From positions 62,001-126,000 of the forward strand of contig JABLXQ010000014.1 of assembly GCA_013178375.1 (NCBI GenBank): a stretch of 64,000 nucleotides of DNA, read 5' to 3'. The position numbers and the translations under genes were made by a program. This stretch comes from Gammaproteobacteria bacterium (GTDB lineage: Bacteria > Pseudomonadota > Gammaproteobacteria > Pseudomonadales > Ketobacteraceae). Below the pieces are notes generated by a model, which was given only the letters and a program-made list of their open reading frames with translations, was not told the DNA's origin and ran no database searches. Numbering within the stretch: position 1 is the first letter of the stretch; every line of letters begins with the position of its first letter. Positions 9,633 through 18,766 of this stretch are shown here, in pieces.

Positions 9633-10289
9633 TCAGGCAGGGAGCGCGATGCAGGTAACAACCCATTCCCCGTAAAACAGAAAGCGACCCTGCAGTTGCC
9701 GAATGGGACGACGCGGCTTGGCCTCGGGATTGAGGATGAACGCGCTGAAGGTCTTGTTCCCCCAGTCCAGCTCGATCCTGGCATCCAGAAAATCCAGGGT
9801 GTGGCCGTTCAGCGGAAAATAGGTCTTGTGGACCGATTCCTTGGCGCTGAATACCAGCTTGTCCAGCGCTGCGCCGGCACCGGCCAGACGGCCAATGTCG
9901 CGCAGGTGGACCTGTTCGTCCTTGCTGCAGATCATGTCCAGGATGTCGGGTTTGAGCGGCGTGGCCTGCTCAACATCCACACCCAGGCTGGCGTACTTGC
10001 TGGTGGAAGCGATGGCCGCCATGCAGATGCCGCTGGTGTGGCTGATGCTGCCGGTCCAGCCGGCGGGCCAACCCGGTTCCCGCTGCATGCCGCGCAGCAG
10101 GGCGGGGCAGTCGGCACCGACCTCACGAAACAACGCGTGGGCCGCGTGGCGACCGGCACGGAATTCCCGTTTGCGCTTGTCCACGGCCTTTTCGACCAGC
10201 GCCTCTTCGGCGGCATTGACGGGGGTTTCCCACATCCACGGTTCGGCGACGCGATAAAAAATCTGGTCGGGAAAAACGTTATCCAGCAT
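9633..10289 (-). CDS. 4'-phosphopantetheinyl transferase, EntD/Sfp type
   Basis: Transfers the phosphopantetheine arm from CoA to the active serine of carrier proteins. The 218-residue protein shows the superfamily order: FRAGRHAAHALF, then WTGSISHTSG, then SLGVDVEQ (magnesium-binding Asp/Glu), then DKLVFSAKESVHKTYFP. These are the EntD-like signatures of enzymes that prime siderophore NRPSs. It sits three bases after galE and 21 bp before pgi, an unexpected operon partner for sugar enzymes. It is the only PPTase in the window and is a good candidate to activate the carrier domains at 49.8-64 kb, though that link is inference. Confidence 0.93.
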   Translation of the reverse strand: MLDNVFPDQIFYRVAEPWMWETPVNAAEEALVEKAVDKRKREFRAGRHAAHALFREVGADCPALLRGMQREPGWPAGWTGSISHTSGICMAAIASTSKYASLGVDVEQATPLKPDILDMICSKDEQVHLRDIGRLAGAGAALDKLVFSAKESVHKTYFPLNGHTLDFLDARIELDWGNKTFSAFILNPEAKPRRPIRQLQGRFLFYGEWVVTCIALPA

Positions 10290-10292
10290 GGA

Positions 10293-11285
10293 TCAGCCGC
10301 GCTTTGCCTGCAGTTTGCGCTCCCAGGCCAGGGCCGAGCGCACGATTTCCTCAAGGTTGTCGAGGCGGGGTTCCCAGCCGAGAATCTTGCGGATTTTCCC
10401 GGCGGTGGCAATCAGGGCGGCAGGATCACCGGCCCGGCGCTCGGTTTCGATGATGGTGAGCGGCTTGCCGGCCACCTTGCCCACCATATCCAGCACTTCG
10501 CGCACGCTGTAACCGTGACCATAACCTGCGTTCAGGGTGATGGAGTCCCCGTCTGCCCGTAGATAATCCAGCGCCTTCAAGTGGGCGCTGGCCAGGTCAT
10601 CCACATGGATGTAATCGCGCACGCCGGTGCCATCCGGGGTCGGGTAGTCGGTGCCGAAGATATACACATGCTGGCGCTTGCCCACGGCCGCTTCCACCGC
10701 CACTTTTGTCAACAGAGTTGCTTTTTCAGTGTTCTGACCGATGCGGCCGCCGGGATCGCACCCTGCCACGTTGAAATAGCGCAGGATTACATGCCGCATC
10801 GGACAGGCCGCTGCCAGATCCCGCAGCATGATCTCACTCATCAGCTTGGACATGCCGTAGGGATTGATGGGCTGCGTGGGGGATTCCTCGGTGATATCGG
10901 GAATCTCCGGCTCGCCATAGACGGCGGCGGTGGAGGAGAACACAAAATGCTTCACACCGTGGTTCTGGCAGCATTCCAGCAGGTTGCGGGTGTTGGCTGT
11001 GTTGTTGCGGTAATACTTGAGCGGGTTGGTAACGGATTCAGGCACGATGGTATGCGCGGCAAAATGCATGACGGTTTCAATCTGGTGCTCCTGCAGAACC
11101 CGGCTTACCAGGGCCATGTCGCCGGTATCGCCTTCAACCAGGGTGCCGTACAGAACGGCATCGCGGAACCCGGTGGACAGGTTGTCGAGCACGACTATTT
11201 TTTCGCCCCGTTCACCCAACTGCCGTACCACGTGACTGCCGATGTAACCAGCGCCGCCGGTTACCAGAATGGTTCCATGTGCCAT
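10293..11285 (-). CDS. galE: UDP-glucose 4-epimerase
   Basis: Extended short-chain dehydrogenase interconverting UDP-glucose and UDP-galactose with bound NAD. The 330-residue protein has the Rossmann motif VTGGAGYIGSHVV, the catalytic serine region FSSTAAVYGEP, the YGMSK active-site motif and RYFNVAGCDPGG. It is first in a galE-PPTase-pgi operon (gap to the PPTase three bases). It is functionally linked to galU, which lies 2.4 kb away on the other strand. Confidence 0.96.
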   Translation of the reverse strand: MAHGTILVTGGAGYIGSHVVRQLGERGEKIVVLDNLSTGFRDAVLYGTLVEGDTGDMALVSRVLQEHQIETVMHFAAHTIVPESVTNPLKYYRNNTANTRNLLECCQNHGVKHFVFSSTAAVYGEPEIPDITEESPTQPINPYGMSKLMSEIMLRDLAAACPMRHVILRYFNVAGCDPGGRIGQNTEKATLLTKVAVEAAVGKRQHVYIFGTDYPTPDGTGVRDYIHVDDLASAHLKALDYLRADGDSITLNAGYGHGYSVREVLDMVGKVAGKPLTIIETERRAGDPAALIATAGKIRKILGWEPRLDNLEEIVRSALAWERKLQAKRG

Positions 11286-11397
11286 TTTCTCACTCCAGCC
11301 AGTAAAAAAACCCGTTAAATCAAAGTCTAATCAGTATATCACGGAAGCTGTGACTGCTTCAGTTCTGTCGCGCGGTGCCGACTATAGTTAAATCATT

Positions 11398-12408
11398 ATG
11401 CAATTTCACGAGTTACTCATGCCCCGATTTCTCCGCTGCAGTGTTTTTTTTCTTGATGCCATCGTCGGTCTGGCGATCCTTTCCCTTGTCACCGGCGGAC
11501 CCGCCCCTGTCCAGGCGCACGAAGTGGACACCTGTCTGGCCCGTCTGTCCCAGACCGCGCAGTTGCTGAAAGCGTGCCAGATTGCCCAGTCCAGCGCAGA
11601 TCAGTGCGACAGCCTGAAGGTCCGGCTGGAACGCAATCGCCAGACCTGTCGTGCCGAAGCGTTTCCGGAACAAAGCATTGAGCATGCCATCTCGTATGGC
11701 AGGGGCGAGGTGGAAGGTGCGGTGGAGCGCAGCCCTTACCGTCAGAACGTCGAGCAGCGCCGGCGGGAGCAGAGCCAGATGCAGCCCAATCTGGTCCGCT
11801 TCAACAAACTGTTTCCTCAGTATGGCCACTTCCGGGACGCCGTAGCGGAACGATTCGACAGCCGCTTGTGTCCCAATGCCTATGAAGGCAGCCGGGATCG
11901 CTGGCTCTATACCGGGTCGATGACGTTGCTGCAATACAGCCTGAGTGATGTGAAGTCTGAACCGCCTGCCAACCGTGAAGTCCATTTTTTTGCCCAGGGC
12001 AAGGCGGGGGAGTGCTATGCAGTGAAGCCGGATCTGGAACCGGGGGCGCCGTTTCTGGTGCTGAACCTGCCCGACCAGATGCTGTCCCAATTGGAGCAAA
12101 AGGCGGGTGTAGTGAAGTGTGAAAGCGCCACCTGCGCCAGCGACCGCGCAGGTATGGAGGAAATGTTCCAGCAGTATCAAACCAGCTACCGCAATTACCG
12201 GCAACTGCTGAGCTGCGTCGATCTGGCCCAGCGCAGCCGGGCCCAGGCGGCCTCCAAAGGTGGTGCACCCACACAAAGTCTGCCCCCTTATTGCCCGACC
12301 AAGGAGCTGAACGTAGCCATGCTGAACGCCAAGGGACTGGTGCAGGATCTGGATCTGCGCCTTTTTGGCCTGCGCACCCGACCGCTGAATGTCACAAAAA
12401 CAGAGTAA
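11398..12408 (+). CDS. Secreted cysteine-rich protein of unknown function
   Basis: I do not recognise a family. The 336-residue frame starts at 11398. An in-frame ATG at 11419 gives a better signal peptide: an Arg-containing n-region, the hydrophobic stretch CSVFFLDAIVGLAILSLV, and a likely cut after VQA. The mature part is hydrophilic, with several scattered cysteines that could form disulfides, such as KCESATCASD and SCVD. It also has Arg/Gln-rich segments (QRRREQSQMQ) suggesting helical regions. It is divergent from galE and precedes the type II secretion operon by about 230 bp on the same strand, so it could be an exported substrate, but nothing proves this. Confidence 0.75.
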   Translation: MQFHELLMPRFLRCSVFFLDAIVGLAILSLVTGGPAPVQAHEVDTCLARLSQTAQLLKACQIAQSSADQCDSLKVRLERNRQTCRAEAFPEQSIEHAISYGRGEVEGAVERSPYRQNVEQRRREQSQMQPNLVRFNKLFPQYGHFRDAVAERFDSRLCPNAYEGSRDRWLYTGSMTLLQYSLSDVKSEPPANREVHFFAQGKAGECYAVKPDLEPGAPFLVLNLPDQMLSQLEQKAGVVKCESATCASDRAGMEEMFQQYQTSYRNYRQLLSCVDLAQRSRAQAASKGGAPTQSLPPYCPTKELNVAMLNAKGLVQDLDLRLFGLRTRPLNVTKTE

Positions 12409-12421
12409 TATTAACGATTTG

Positions 12422-12487
12422 TAATCAATTGATTAAAGCCCTCGGGAAAGGCATCATACCGGGTTCGACCGCAACGAAAGTCGAACC
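12422..12487. promoter_or_regulatory. Inverted repeats upstream of the type II secretion operon
   Basis: Two dyads precede gspE. A 14-bp perfect palindrome, TAATCAATTGATTA, lies at 12422-12435. GGTTCGAC (12462-12469) pairs with GTCGAACC (12480-12487) around a 10-nt loop. The second may be a weak terminator for the upstream gene and the first an operator. Neither role is shown. Confidence 0.35.
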
Positions 12488-12635
12488 ATAATAATGATAC
12501 GGCGCCAGGCCAGAGTGCTATTCCCCAGGCGTCAGTTCCCTTTGATCGCGGGCAGGATGCCCCGGGCATGACAAGGCACCACACACCAGCCCGGCGATAT
12601 TGCATAAGGCGATACTGGATCGAGAGTCAGCCAAT

Positions 12636-14153
12636 ATGACAGAACAGACAGCAGCAGTTTCCGATACCGGCACCGAATCCCGCTTTCGCAAGCGTCTGCC
12701 ATTTTCCTTCGCCAAGCGACATGGCGTAGTGGTGGAACAGATTGGTGAAGTGGATGCCATGGTGGCCTACAAACCCGGAATTGCCCCCGGCACCATCGTT
12801 GAAATCCGCCGTTATCTGGGCATGCCGATCCAGTTCAACGAAGTCAACGACACCGAATTCGAGCGTCGTCTTTCCAAGGCCTACGAAAACAGTTCCAACG
12901 AAGCCATGCAGATGGTGGAAGGACTGGGCGATGAAATGGACCTGACCAGCCTCGCCAACTCCGTGCCGGAAACCGAAGACCTGATGGAGCAGGAAGACGA
13001 CGCGCCCATCATCCGCCTGATCAACGCTCTGCTCACCGAAGCAGTTAAATTGAACGCCTCCGATATTCACATTGAAACCTTTGAGAAACGCCTGGTTGTG
13101 CGCTTCCGCGTGGATGGCGTATTGAGGGAAGTGGTGCAGCCCAAGCGGCAACTGGCGCCTCTGCTGGTGTCGCGGATCAAGGTTATGGCGAAGCTCGACA
13201 TCGCAGAGAAACGCGTGCCGCAGGACGGCCGTATTTCCATCCGCGTGGGTGGTCGCGAGATCGATGTGCGGGTGTCTACCATGCCCAGCAACAGCGGCGA
13301 GCGCGTGGTGCTGCGTCTGCTGGACAAACAGGCCGGGCGACTCAACCTGACCCACCTGGGCATGGCCGGCTTCGATCTGGCGCGCATGACCGAGATCGTC
13401 AACAAGCCCCACGGCATCATTCTGGTAACGGGCCCCACCGGTTCCGGTAAAACCACCACGCTGTATGCAGCGTTGACGCAGCTGAACGACGCCACCCGCA
13501 ATATCCTCACGGTGGAAGATCCTATCGAATATCAGCTGGAAGGCATTGGCCAGACGCAGGTCAATACCAAGGTGGAAATGACGTTTGCCCGCGGCCTGCG
13601 CGCCATGCTGCGCCAGGACCCGGACGTGGTGATGGTGGGCGAGATCCGCGACGTGGAAACCGCTGAAATTGCCGTGCAGGCGAGTTTGACCGGTCACCTG
13701 GTGCTGTCAACCCTGCACACCAACACTGCCATCGGCGCAGTGACCCGTTTGATGGATATGGGCATCGAGGCGTTTCTGATTTCGTCCAGTTTGCTTGGCC
13801 TGGTGGCCCAGCGTCTGGTGCGCGTGCTGTGCAAACATTGCAAGGCGCCCTACACCCCGGACGACAAGGAATGCGAGCTGTTCGGTTTCGACAAGGCCAA
13901 TCGTCCGACCCTGTTTCATGCCAAGGGCTGCGAACATTGCAACGATCTGGGCTACAGCGGCCGGACCGGTATTTACGAATTGGTTGTCATCGATGAAGAG
14001 CTGCGCACACTGATTCACAGCAATGCCAGCGAGCAGGCGATGACGAAATCGGCGCGCAAGCATGGCCCTGGTATTCGCGACGATGGCAAACGCAAGATTC
14101 TGGAAGGCGTGACCACGGTGGAAGAAGTACTGCGCGTGACGCGGGAGGAATAA
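12636..14153 (+). CDS. gspE: Type II secretion ATPase GspE
   Basis: Cytoplasmic hexameric ATPase that powers pseudopilus assembly. From the ATG at 12636 ([12 protein letters not shown]...) the product is 505 residues, usual for GspE. Motifs in order are the Walker [16 protein letters not shown], the Asp box, the Walker B-type [16 protein letters not shown], the His box [10 protein letters not shown], and a tetracysteine zinc site made of CKHC and CEHC. An upstream in-frame start near 12600 would add residues unlike the family. It is the first gene of an 11-gene rightward run. Confidence 0.96.
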   Translation: MTEQTAAVSDTGTESRFRKRLPFSFAKRHGVVVEQIGEVDAMVAYKPGIAPGTIVEIRRYLGMPIQFNEVNDTEFERRLSKAYENSSNEAMQMVEGLGDEMDLTSLANSVPETEDLMEQEDDAPIIRLINALLTEAVKLNASDIHIETFEKRLVVRFRVDGVLREVVQPKRQLAPLLVSRIKVMAKLDIAEKRVPQDGRISIRVGGREIDVRVSTMPSNSGERVVLRLLDKQAGRLNLTHLGMAGFDLARMTEIVNKPHGIILVTGPTGSGKTTTLYAALTQLNDATRNILTVEDPIEYQLEGIGQTQVNTKVEMTFARGLRAMLRQDPDVVMVGEIRDVETAEIAVQASLTGHLVLSTLHTNTAIGAVTRLMDMGIEAFLISSSLLGLVAQRLVRVLCKHCKAPYTPDDKECELFGFDKANRPTLFHAKGCEHCNDLGYSGRTGIYELVVIDEELRTLIHSNASEQAMTKSARKHGPGIRDDGKRKILEGVTTVEEVLRVTREE

Positions 14154-14156
14154 CCG

Positions 14157-15377
14157 GTGCCCGCATTTGACTATGTGGCACTGGATGCCAAGGGCAAACA
14201 GAAAAAAGGAGTGCTGGAGGGAGACAGCCCCCGTCAGGTGCGTCAGCAGCTCAAAGAGCAGGGGTTGGTGCCCCTGTCGGTGGAGACCAATACCCAGAAG
14301 GCCAAGGAGCAGACCGGGAAAATCAGCATCGGCCGTGTTTCCATCAGCGCCGGTGACCTCGCTCTGGTGACGCGGCAGATGGCAACACTGCTGGCTGCCG
14401 GCCTGCCTCTGGAGGAGGCGCTGAGAGCCGTATCCCGGCAACAGGACAGGCCCAAGATCAAGAGCATGATGCTGGCGATCCGCTCGAAGGTGACGGAAGG
14501 GCATTCCCTGGCATCCAGCCTGAATGAATTTCCCCAGTCCTTTCCCGAACTGTATCGGGCAACCGTGTCTGCCGGTGAACACTCCGGCCACCTGGACCTG
14601 GTGCTGGAACAGCTGGCGGACTACACCGAATCACGTTACCGCACCCGCAAGAAAGTGCAGGGCGCGATGATCTACCCCATCGTGCTGACCCTGTTTGCTT
14701 TCGTCATCGTCACCGGCATGTTGACGTTCGTTGTACCCAAGATTGTGGCCGTGTTTGAGGATTCGAAGCAGGAACTGCCGCTGATCACCAGGGTGCTGAT
14801 CGGCACCAGTGATTTCCTGCAGGGCTGGTGGTGGCTGTTGCTGCTGCTCATTGCGGGATGCGTATTTGCCTTCAAACGCGCGTTGAAGAACGAAGCCTTC
14901 CGCTATCGCTTTCACGGCTGGTTGTTGAGGGCGCCGCTGCTGGGGCGCATCAACCGGGGCCTGGACGCGTCCCGGGTGGCCAGCACCCTGAGTATTCTGT
15001 CCCGCAGCGGTGTGCCGCTGGTGGAAGCCATGCGCATCTCCGGTCAGGTGGCCGGAAATCTTTGCATTCGGGAATCTGTGCTCGATGGCGCGGTCAAATT
15101 GAAAGAAGGTAGTTCATTGTTCGCTGCTCTTGATGGCTCTGGCCATTTTCCGCCGATGATGATGCAGATGATCGCCAGCGGTGAAAGCAGCGGCGAACTT
15201 GATTCCATGCTCTCCCGCGCTGCCACCAACCAGGAGCGCGAACTGGAAGATCTGATCGACACGATTGTCGCCCTGTTTGAACCCCTGATGCTGGTGGTGA
15301 TGGGCGGGGTGGTGATGATGATCGTGTTGTCGATCATGATGCCGATCCTGAGCATGAATTCGCTGGTTGGAAAATAA
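14157..15377 (+). CDS. gspF: Type II secretion inner-membrane platform protein GspF
   Basis: Polytopic platform protein that contacts GspE and GspL. The 406-residue product starts at a GTG (14157), three bases after the gspE stop, with GGAGGAA upstream. It has two duplicated GspF domains: LVTRQMATLLAAGLPLEEALRAV in the first and ASTLSILSRSGVPLVEAMRISG in the second, with hydrophobic segments near residues 170-190, 220-240 and 375-395. The end (VVMMIVLSIMMPILSMN) is typical of the family. Confidence 0.95.
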   Translation: MPAFDYVALDAKGKQKKGVLEGDSPRQVRQQLKEQGLVPLSVETNTQKAKEQTGKISIGRVSISAGDLALVTRQMATLLAAGLPLEEALRAVSRQQDRPKIKSMMLAIRSKVTEGHSLASSLNEFPQSFPELYRATVSAGEHSGHLDLVLEQLADYTESRYRTRKKVQGAMIYPIVLTLFAFVIVTGMLTFVVPKIVAVFEDSKQELPLITRVLIGTSDFLQGWWWLLLLLIAGCVFAFKRALKNEAFRYRFHGWLLRAPLLGRINRGLDASRVASTLSILSRSGVPLVEAMRISGQVAGNLCIRESVLDGAVKLKEGSSLFAALDGSGHFPPMMMQMIASGESSGELDSMLSRAATNQERELEDLIDTIVALFEPLMLVVMGGVVMMIVLSIMMPILSMNSLVGK

Positions 15378-15433
15378 GGTTGGAAAGTAACGTCAGATTC
15401 GTTCATTACATAAAAAAAGGAAGTCGAGGCACT

Positions 15434-15871
15434 ATGAAAGGTTTCAAACATTCCCAAGCGCTGCGCCAGCAGGGCTTCACGCTGATCGAAGTAATGATCG
15501 TGGTGGCCATTCTGGGTATTCTCGCCACCCTGGTTGTTGTCAGCATCGGTGGCCGGCAGGATCAGGCGTTAGTCACTGCGACGAAAAGCGATCTGCAGGC
15601 CATTTCCCAGGCGCTGGACCTGTACAAGCTGGACAACTTCAAATATCCAACGACGGATCAGGGGCTCGAAGCGCTGGTGGTCAAGCCGGACAATTCACGC
15701 AACTGGCCGGAAGGCGGCTATCTGAAGAAGGTTCCTGTGGATCAGTGGAAGAACCCGTATGTTTATATCAGTCCGGGCAGCACTGGTGCCTATGACCTGT
15801 ATTCCCTCGGTGCTGACGGTGCCGAAGGTGGCGAAGAAACGGCAGCCGACATATCCGTAGCCGACCTGTAA
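15434..15871 (+). CDS. gspG: Major pseudopilin GspG
   Basis: Main building block of the secretion pseudopilus. The 145-residue prepilin has the class III signal LRQQG|FTLIEVMIVVAILGIL, with prepilin peptidase cleavage after Gly and Glu at +5. The C-terminal globular part, YPTTDQGLEALVVKP...NPYVYISPG, is diagnostic of GspG, with the acidic calcium-site region near the end. I use the ATG at 15434 because GAGG lies upstream. An upstream in-frame start at 15380 would add 18 atypical residues. Confidence 0.96.
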   Translation: MKGFKHSQALRQQGFTLIEVMIVVAILGILATLVVVSIGGRQDQALVTATKSDLQAISQALDLYKLDNFKYPTTDQGLEALVVKPDNSRNWPEGGYLKKVPVDQWKNPYVYISPGSTGAYDLYSLGADGAEGGEETAADISVADL

Positions 15872-15876
15872 TTTCG

Positions 15877-16524
15877 ATGCCAGTCCCGTCTTCCCGCCAC
15901 CAGGGTTTCACGCTGATCGAAATCATGGTGGTGGTGACCATCATCGGCATTCTGTCTGCCATGATAGTCGTCAATGCCGTAACCTCCGATCCACAGAAAG
16001 ATCTGGATCGCGAGGCGCGCCGCTTGAAAGCCGTCATCGAGCTGGCGGAAGAGGAGGCGCTGTTCGGTCAAGTGGACATTGGCATCATTGTGAAGGAAAG
16101 CAGCTACGCGTTTGCGCGCTATGAGCTGCCACCGAACAACACGGCGACAACTCAGCCTGCTAGCCCGACCGCCACCAACACACAGTCCAACGTGTCGCCA
16201 CAATGGACCATGATTGAGGACGAAACCGAGTTCCGCCAGTATGAACTGTCCGAGGACTACGAAATCATTCTGGAGGTGGAAGACGACGAAATCGATCCAT
16301 CAGGACTCGGCAACACCAACAACAGTACTGGCCCTCTCACGCGGCCGTCATCCAAGATCACCGAAGATGAAGATGCAATAGTGCCGGCGATCTACATCAG
16401 TCCGGGTGGCGAAATTACCCCGTTCGTAATGGAAATCTACATCAAGGAAGACAACAATCTGATGGTGAAAATCTCCGGTGACGAGTTCGGCCGAATATGG
16501 ATTGGCGATGAAGAAGAAATCTGA
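15877..16524 (+). CDS. gspH: Minor pseudopilin GspH
   Basis: Prepilin-like protein with signal SRHQG|FTLIEIMVVVTIIGIL (Glu at +5). Its position between gspG and gspI and the EEEALFGQVDIGIIV segment identify it as GspH. At 215 residues it is somewhat long. The middle carries a Thr/Ala/Asn-rich and acidic insertion (about residues 85-165). It overlaps gspI by 17 bp. Confidence 0.88.
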   Translation: MPVPSSRHQGFTLIEIMVVVTIIGILSAMIVVNAVTSDPQKDLDREARRLKAVIELAEEEALFGQVDIGIIVKESSYAFARYELPPNNTATTQPASPTATNTQSNVSPQWTMIEDETEFRQYELSEDYEIILEVEDDEIDPSGLGNTNNSTGPLTRPSSKITEDEDAIVPAIYISPGGEITPFVMEIYIKEDNNLMVKISGDEFGRIWIGDEEEI

Positions 16525-16879
16525 GGGATTCACCCTGATCGAAGTCATGATTGCCCTGGCCATCTTCGCCGTGGCGATGGGTGCCCTCATGTCCGCCGTG
16601 CGCAACAATCTCAGTACGATAACCGGTCTGCAGAACCGCACCATGGCCCAGTGGATTGCCAGCAATCAATTGGTACGATATCACTCCATCAATGCGCAGA
16701 TGCCCGTTGCCGACCGCAAGGACAAACTAACCTACGCCGGACGGGAGTGGGCGATCCGCACGGTCGTGATCAAGAAGACCGATCGTATCAACGAGGTGAA
16801 CATCAGCGTCGGGGAGAAAGTGGGCAGGGAAGAAAATTACTACACCACGCTGACGGGATACCTTTCCAATGTGGACTAG
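16508..16879 (+). CDS. gspI: Minor pseudopilin GspI
   Basis: The 123-residue product begins MKKKSEG|FTLIEVMIALAIFAVAMGAL, a clear GspI prepilin signal. The body fits the family (NRTMAQWIASNQL, near-invariant in GspI, then YAGREWAIRTVV). The ATG at 16508 lies inside the end of gspH. The frame is open further upstream but without prepilin character. It overlaps gspJ by 11 bp. Confidence 0.93.
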   Translation: MKKKSEGFTLIEVMIALAIFAVAMGALMSAVRNNLSTITGLQNRTMAQWIASNQLVRYHSINAQMPVADRKDKLTYAGREWAIRTVVIKKTDRINEVNISVGEKVGREENYYTTLTGYLSNVD

Positions 16880-17585
16880 CGCGCGGCAGGTGCGGCAGTC
16901 CGGCATCACCCTGATCGAATTGATGATTGCCATGGCGATATTCGCGGTCATGGCTGCAAGCATGTTCATTGCCTTCAACAGCATCCAGCAGTCGAAAGCA
17001 GGTGGTGATGCGGCGTCGCAGAGGCTGCGCCAATACCAGTTCATGTTCAACCGCCTGGGCCAGGATTTTCAGCAGATTACGCCGCGCCCGATCCGTGATG
17101 AATACGGTGATCCGAAAGGCGCTTTGATAGCAGGCCCCGAGGGCGGCATCGAATTCACGCGCACCGGCTGGACCCGCTCCCGTTTCAGCCGCAGCCAGCG
17201 TTCCAACCTGCAGCGAATCCAGTACTACCTGGAAGATGGCAAGCTGGTGCGGGCCTACTGGTATCACCTGGACCGGGAGCCGGCGGCGCAACCTGCGCGC
17301 TCGGTGCTGATGGAAGGTGTCACCGAGCTGAAATTCAAGTTCTATTACAGTTTCACCGATGATGGCCTGGAAACTGAGCCGGTGGAGGAATGGCCTCCTG
17401 CGGCAGTCCTGGCAGGGGGCGGTGGCGGGGCGACCGCTGGCGCTGCTCCGGCCTCACCCATCATCCCGCCGGTGGAGCACATGATCCTGCCTCGGGTGAT
17501 CGAAGTCATCCTGACAACCGAGGATCTGGGTGAAATTACCCGCCTGTTCCTGGTGGCTGACCGCTGGAGCACACTGCCGCTATGA
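16869..17585 (+). CDS. gspJ: Minor pseudopilin GspJ
   Basis: The 238-residue prepilin has signal VRQSG|ITLIELMIAMAIF, with Ile instead of Phe at +1 and Glu at +5. The GspJ body is seen in GLVRxx-like segments LNRLGQDFQQITPRPIRDE and TRLFLVADRW. A Gly/Ala-rich loop sits near residues 178-193. It overlaps gspK by four bases. Confidence 0.92.
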   Translation: MWTSARQVRQSGITLIELMIAMAIFAVMAASMFIAFNSIQQSKAGGDAASQRLRQYQFMFNRLGQDFQQITPRPIRDEYGDPKGALIAGPEGGIEFTRTGWTRSRFSRSQRSNLQRIQYYLEDGKLVRAYWYHLDREPAAQPARSVLMEGVTELKFKFYYSFTDDGLETEPVEEWPPAAVLAGGGGGATAGAAPASPIIPPVEHMILPRVIEVILTTEDLGEITRLFLVADRWSTLPL

Positions 17586-18730
17586 AGAAATTGCCGCGAT
17601 TGGTGCGCTCAAGGGGCACGGTGCTGGTGACGGTGCTGCTGATGGTGGCAGTGGCCGCCATCCTCGCCACCGATATTGCCTACCGTCAGCGGCTGGATAT
17701 CAAACGCACCAGCGCATTTCTGGCGCGTGAACAGGCATTCCAGGTTCTGCTGGCGTCGGAAGAGCTGGGGCACGCCTTTCTGATGGATGATCTGCAGGAC
17801 GATGCCCGTGCTGTCAGCGCCAACACCGATCCCTTCGACAATCTGGGAGACAAGTGGTATCAGGTTGTGCCACCTGCGCCCGTGCTCGGTGGTGCCGGGT
17901 TTGTCAGTGGTGAACTGGAAGACCTGCAGGGGCGGTTCAATATCAACTCGTTGTTCGCGACAGACCCGGCCGTGGCTGCATTGCAAAAACAGCGGCTGAC
18001 GCAGCTGCTCACCAATTTGCAGGTGCCTGATCCCAATGCGCCGTCTGTCACTGGCGTAAACGCATCTGGTCTGGTTGAGCGGATCATGGACTGGGTGGAT
18101 GACAACGACCAGCCGACTGGCAGCGAAGGGCGTGAAGACAATGCCTACCTCAACCGGGACAGCAAACCCTATCGAACCGCCAATCACATCATTACAGACG
18201 TCTCGGAGTTGCTGCTGATCGAGGAATTCACTCAATCGGATATCGACAAGATCCGCGATTTCATCTGCTTCCTGCCGCGGGATGCCACGTTGAACCTGAA
18301 TACTGCTGGAGCGGAAGTGTTGCGGGCGTACGGGTTCACGTCACCGGACGCTTTCATCAAGGACAGACCGGACCGGGGCAGGGAGGATGGGACGGACTAT
18401 TCGGATATATCGCAGATTATGTCGATTCTGGATCGGGAAGGCACTGTGTCCCAGCAACAGGCCCCGCAGCAACCGCAATCACCCTTGCCACCAGGAGGAG
18501 TGACCCCTGCGCCGCCATCAGCCCCCCCTGGAAGCCAGCTCCAGGGCTTCGGTGTCACCAGCAATTACTTTCTCTTGAAGGCAAATGCCCTGATTAATGG
18601 TAAAACAGTCAAAATGAATTCGATCATCTGGCGGATAGATGCCAAGGACTTTGCATCTCCGCAGCCAGGCCAGCCCAAGGTCACCCCGATAAAAACCGTG
18701 CTGAGAAAGCTCGTAGACCCGCTGGAATGA
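17582..18730 (+). CDS. gspK: Minor pseudopilin GspK
   Basis: Largest pseudopilin, expected at the pseudopilus tip with GspI and GspJ. The 382-residue product has signal VRSRG|TVLVTVLLMVAVAAILAT, which lacks the +5 Glu as is normal for GspK. The body shows LEDLQGRFNINSL, ERIMDWVDDNDQPTG...EDNAYL and LPRDATLNLNTAGAEVLRAYG (helix-hairpin-helix-like segment). A Pro/Gln-rich linker lies around residues 295-322. Confidence 0.93.
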   Translation: MKKLPRLVRSRGTVLVTVLLMVAVAAILATDIAYRQRLDIKRTSAFLAREQAFQVLLASEELGHAFLMDDLQDDARAVSANTDPFDNLGDKWYQVVPPAPVLGGAGFVSGELEDLQGRFNINSLFATDPAVAALQKQRLTQLLTNLQVPDPNAPSVTGVNASGLVERIMDWVDDNDQPTGSEGREDNAYLNRDSKPYRTANHIITDVSELLLIEEFTQSDIDKIRDFICFLPRDATLNLNTAGAEVLRAYGFTSPDAFIKDRPDRGREDGTDYSDISQIMSILDREGTVSQQQAPQQPQSPLPPGGVTPAPPSAPPGSQLQGFGVTSNYFLLKANALINGKTVKMNSIIWRIDAKDFASPQPGQPKVTPIKTVLRKLVDPLE

Positions 18731-18766
18731 GTATAATTAAAACAAAAGAACGTTAGGGCATGTCCT

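Noticed and set aside
8127-10562. 811-codon open frame on the + strand across pgi and the PPTase
   Set aside because: Runs antisense over three well-identified genes; His/Arg/Gln-rich composition is typical of a G+C-rich shadow frame.
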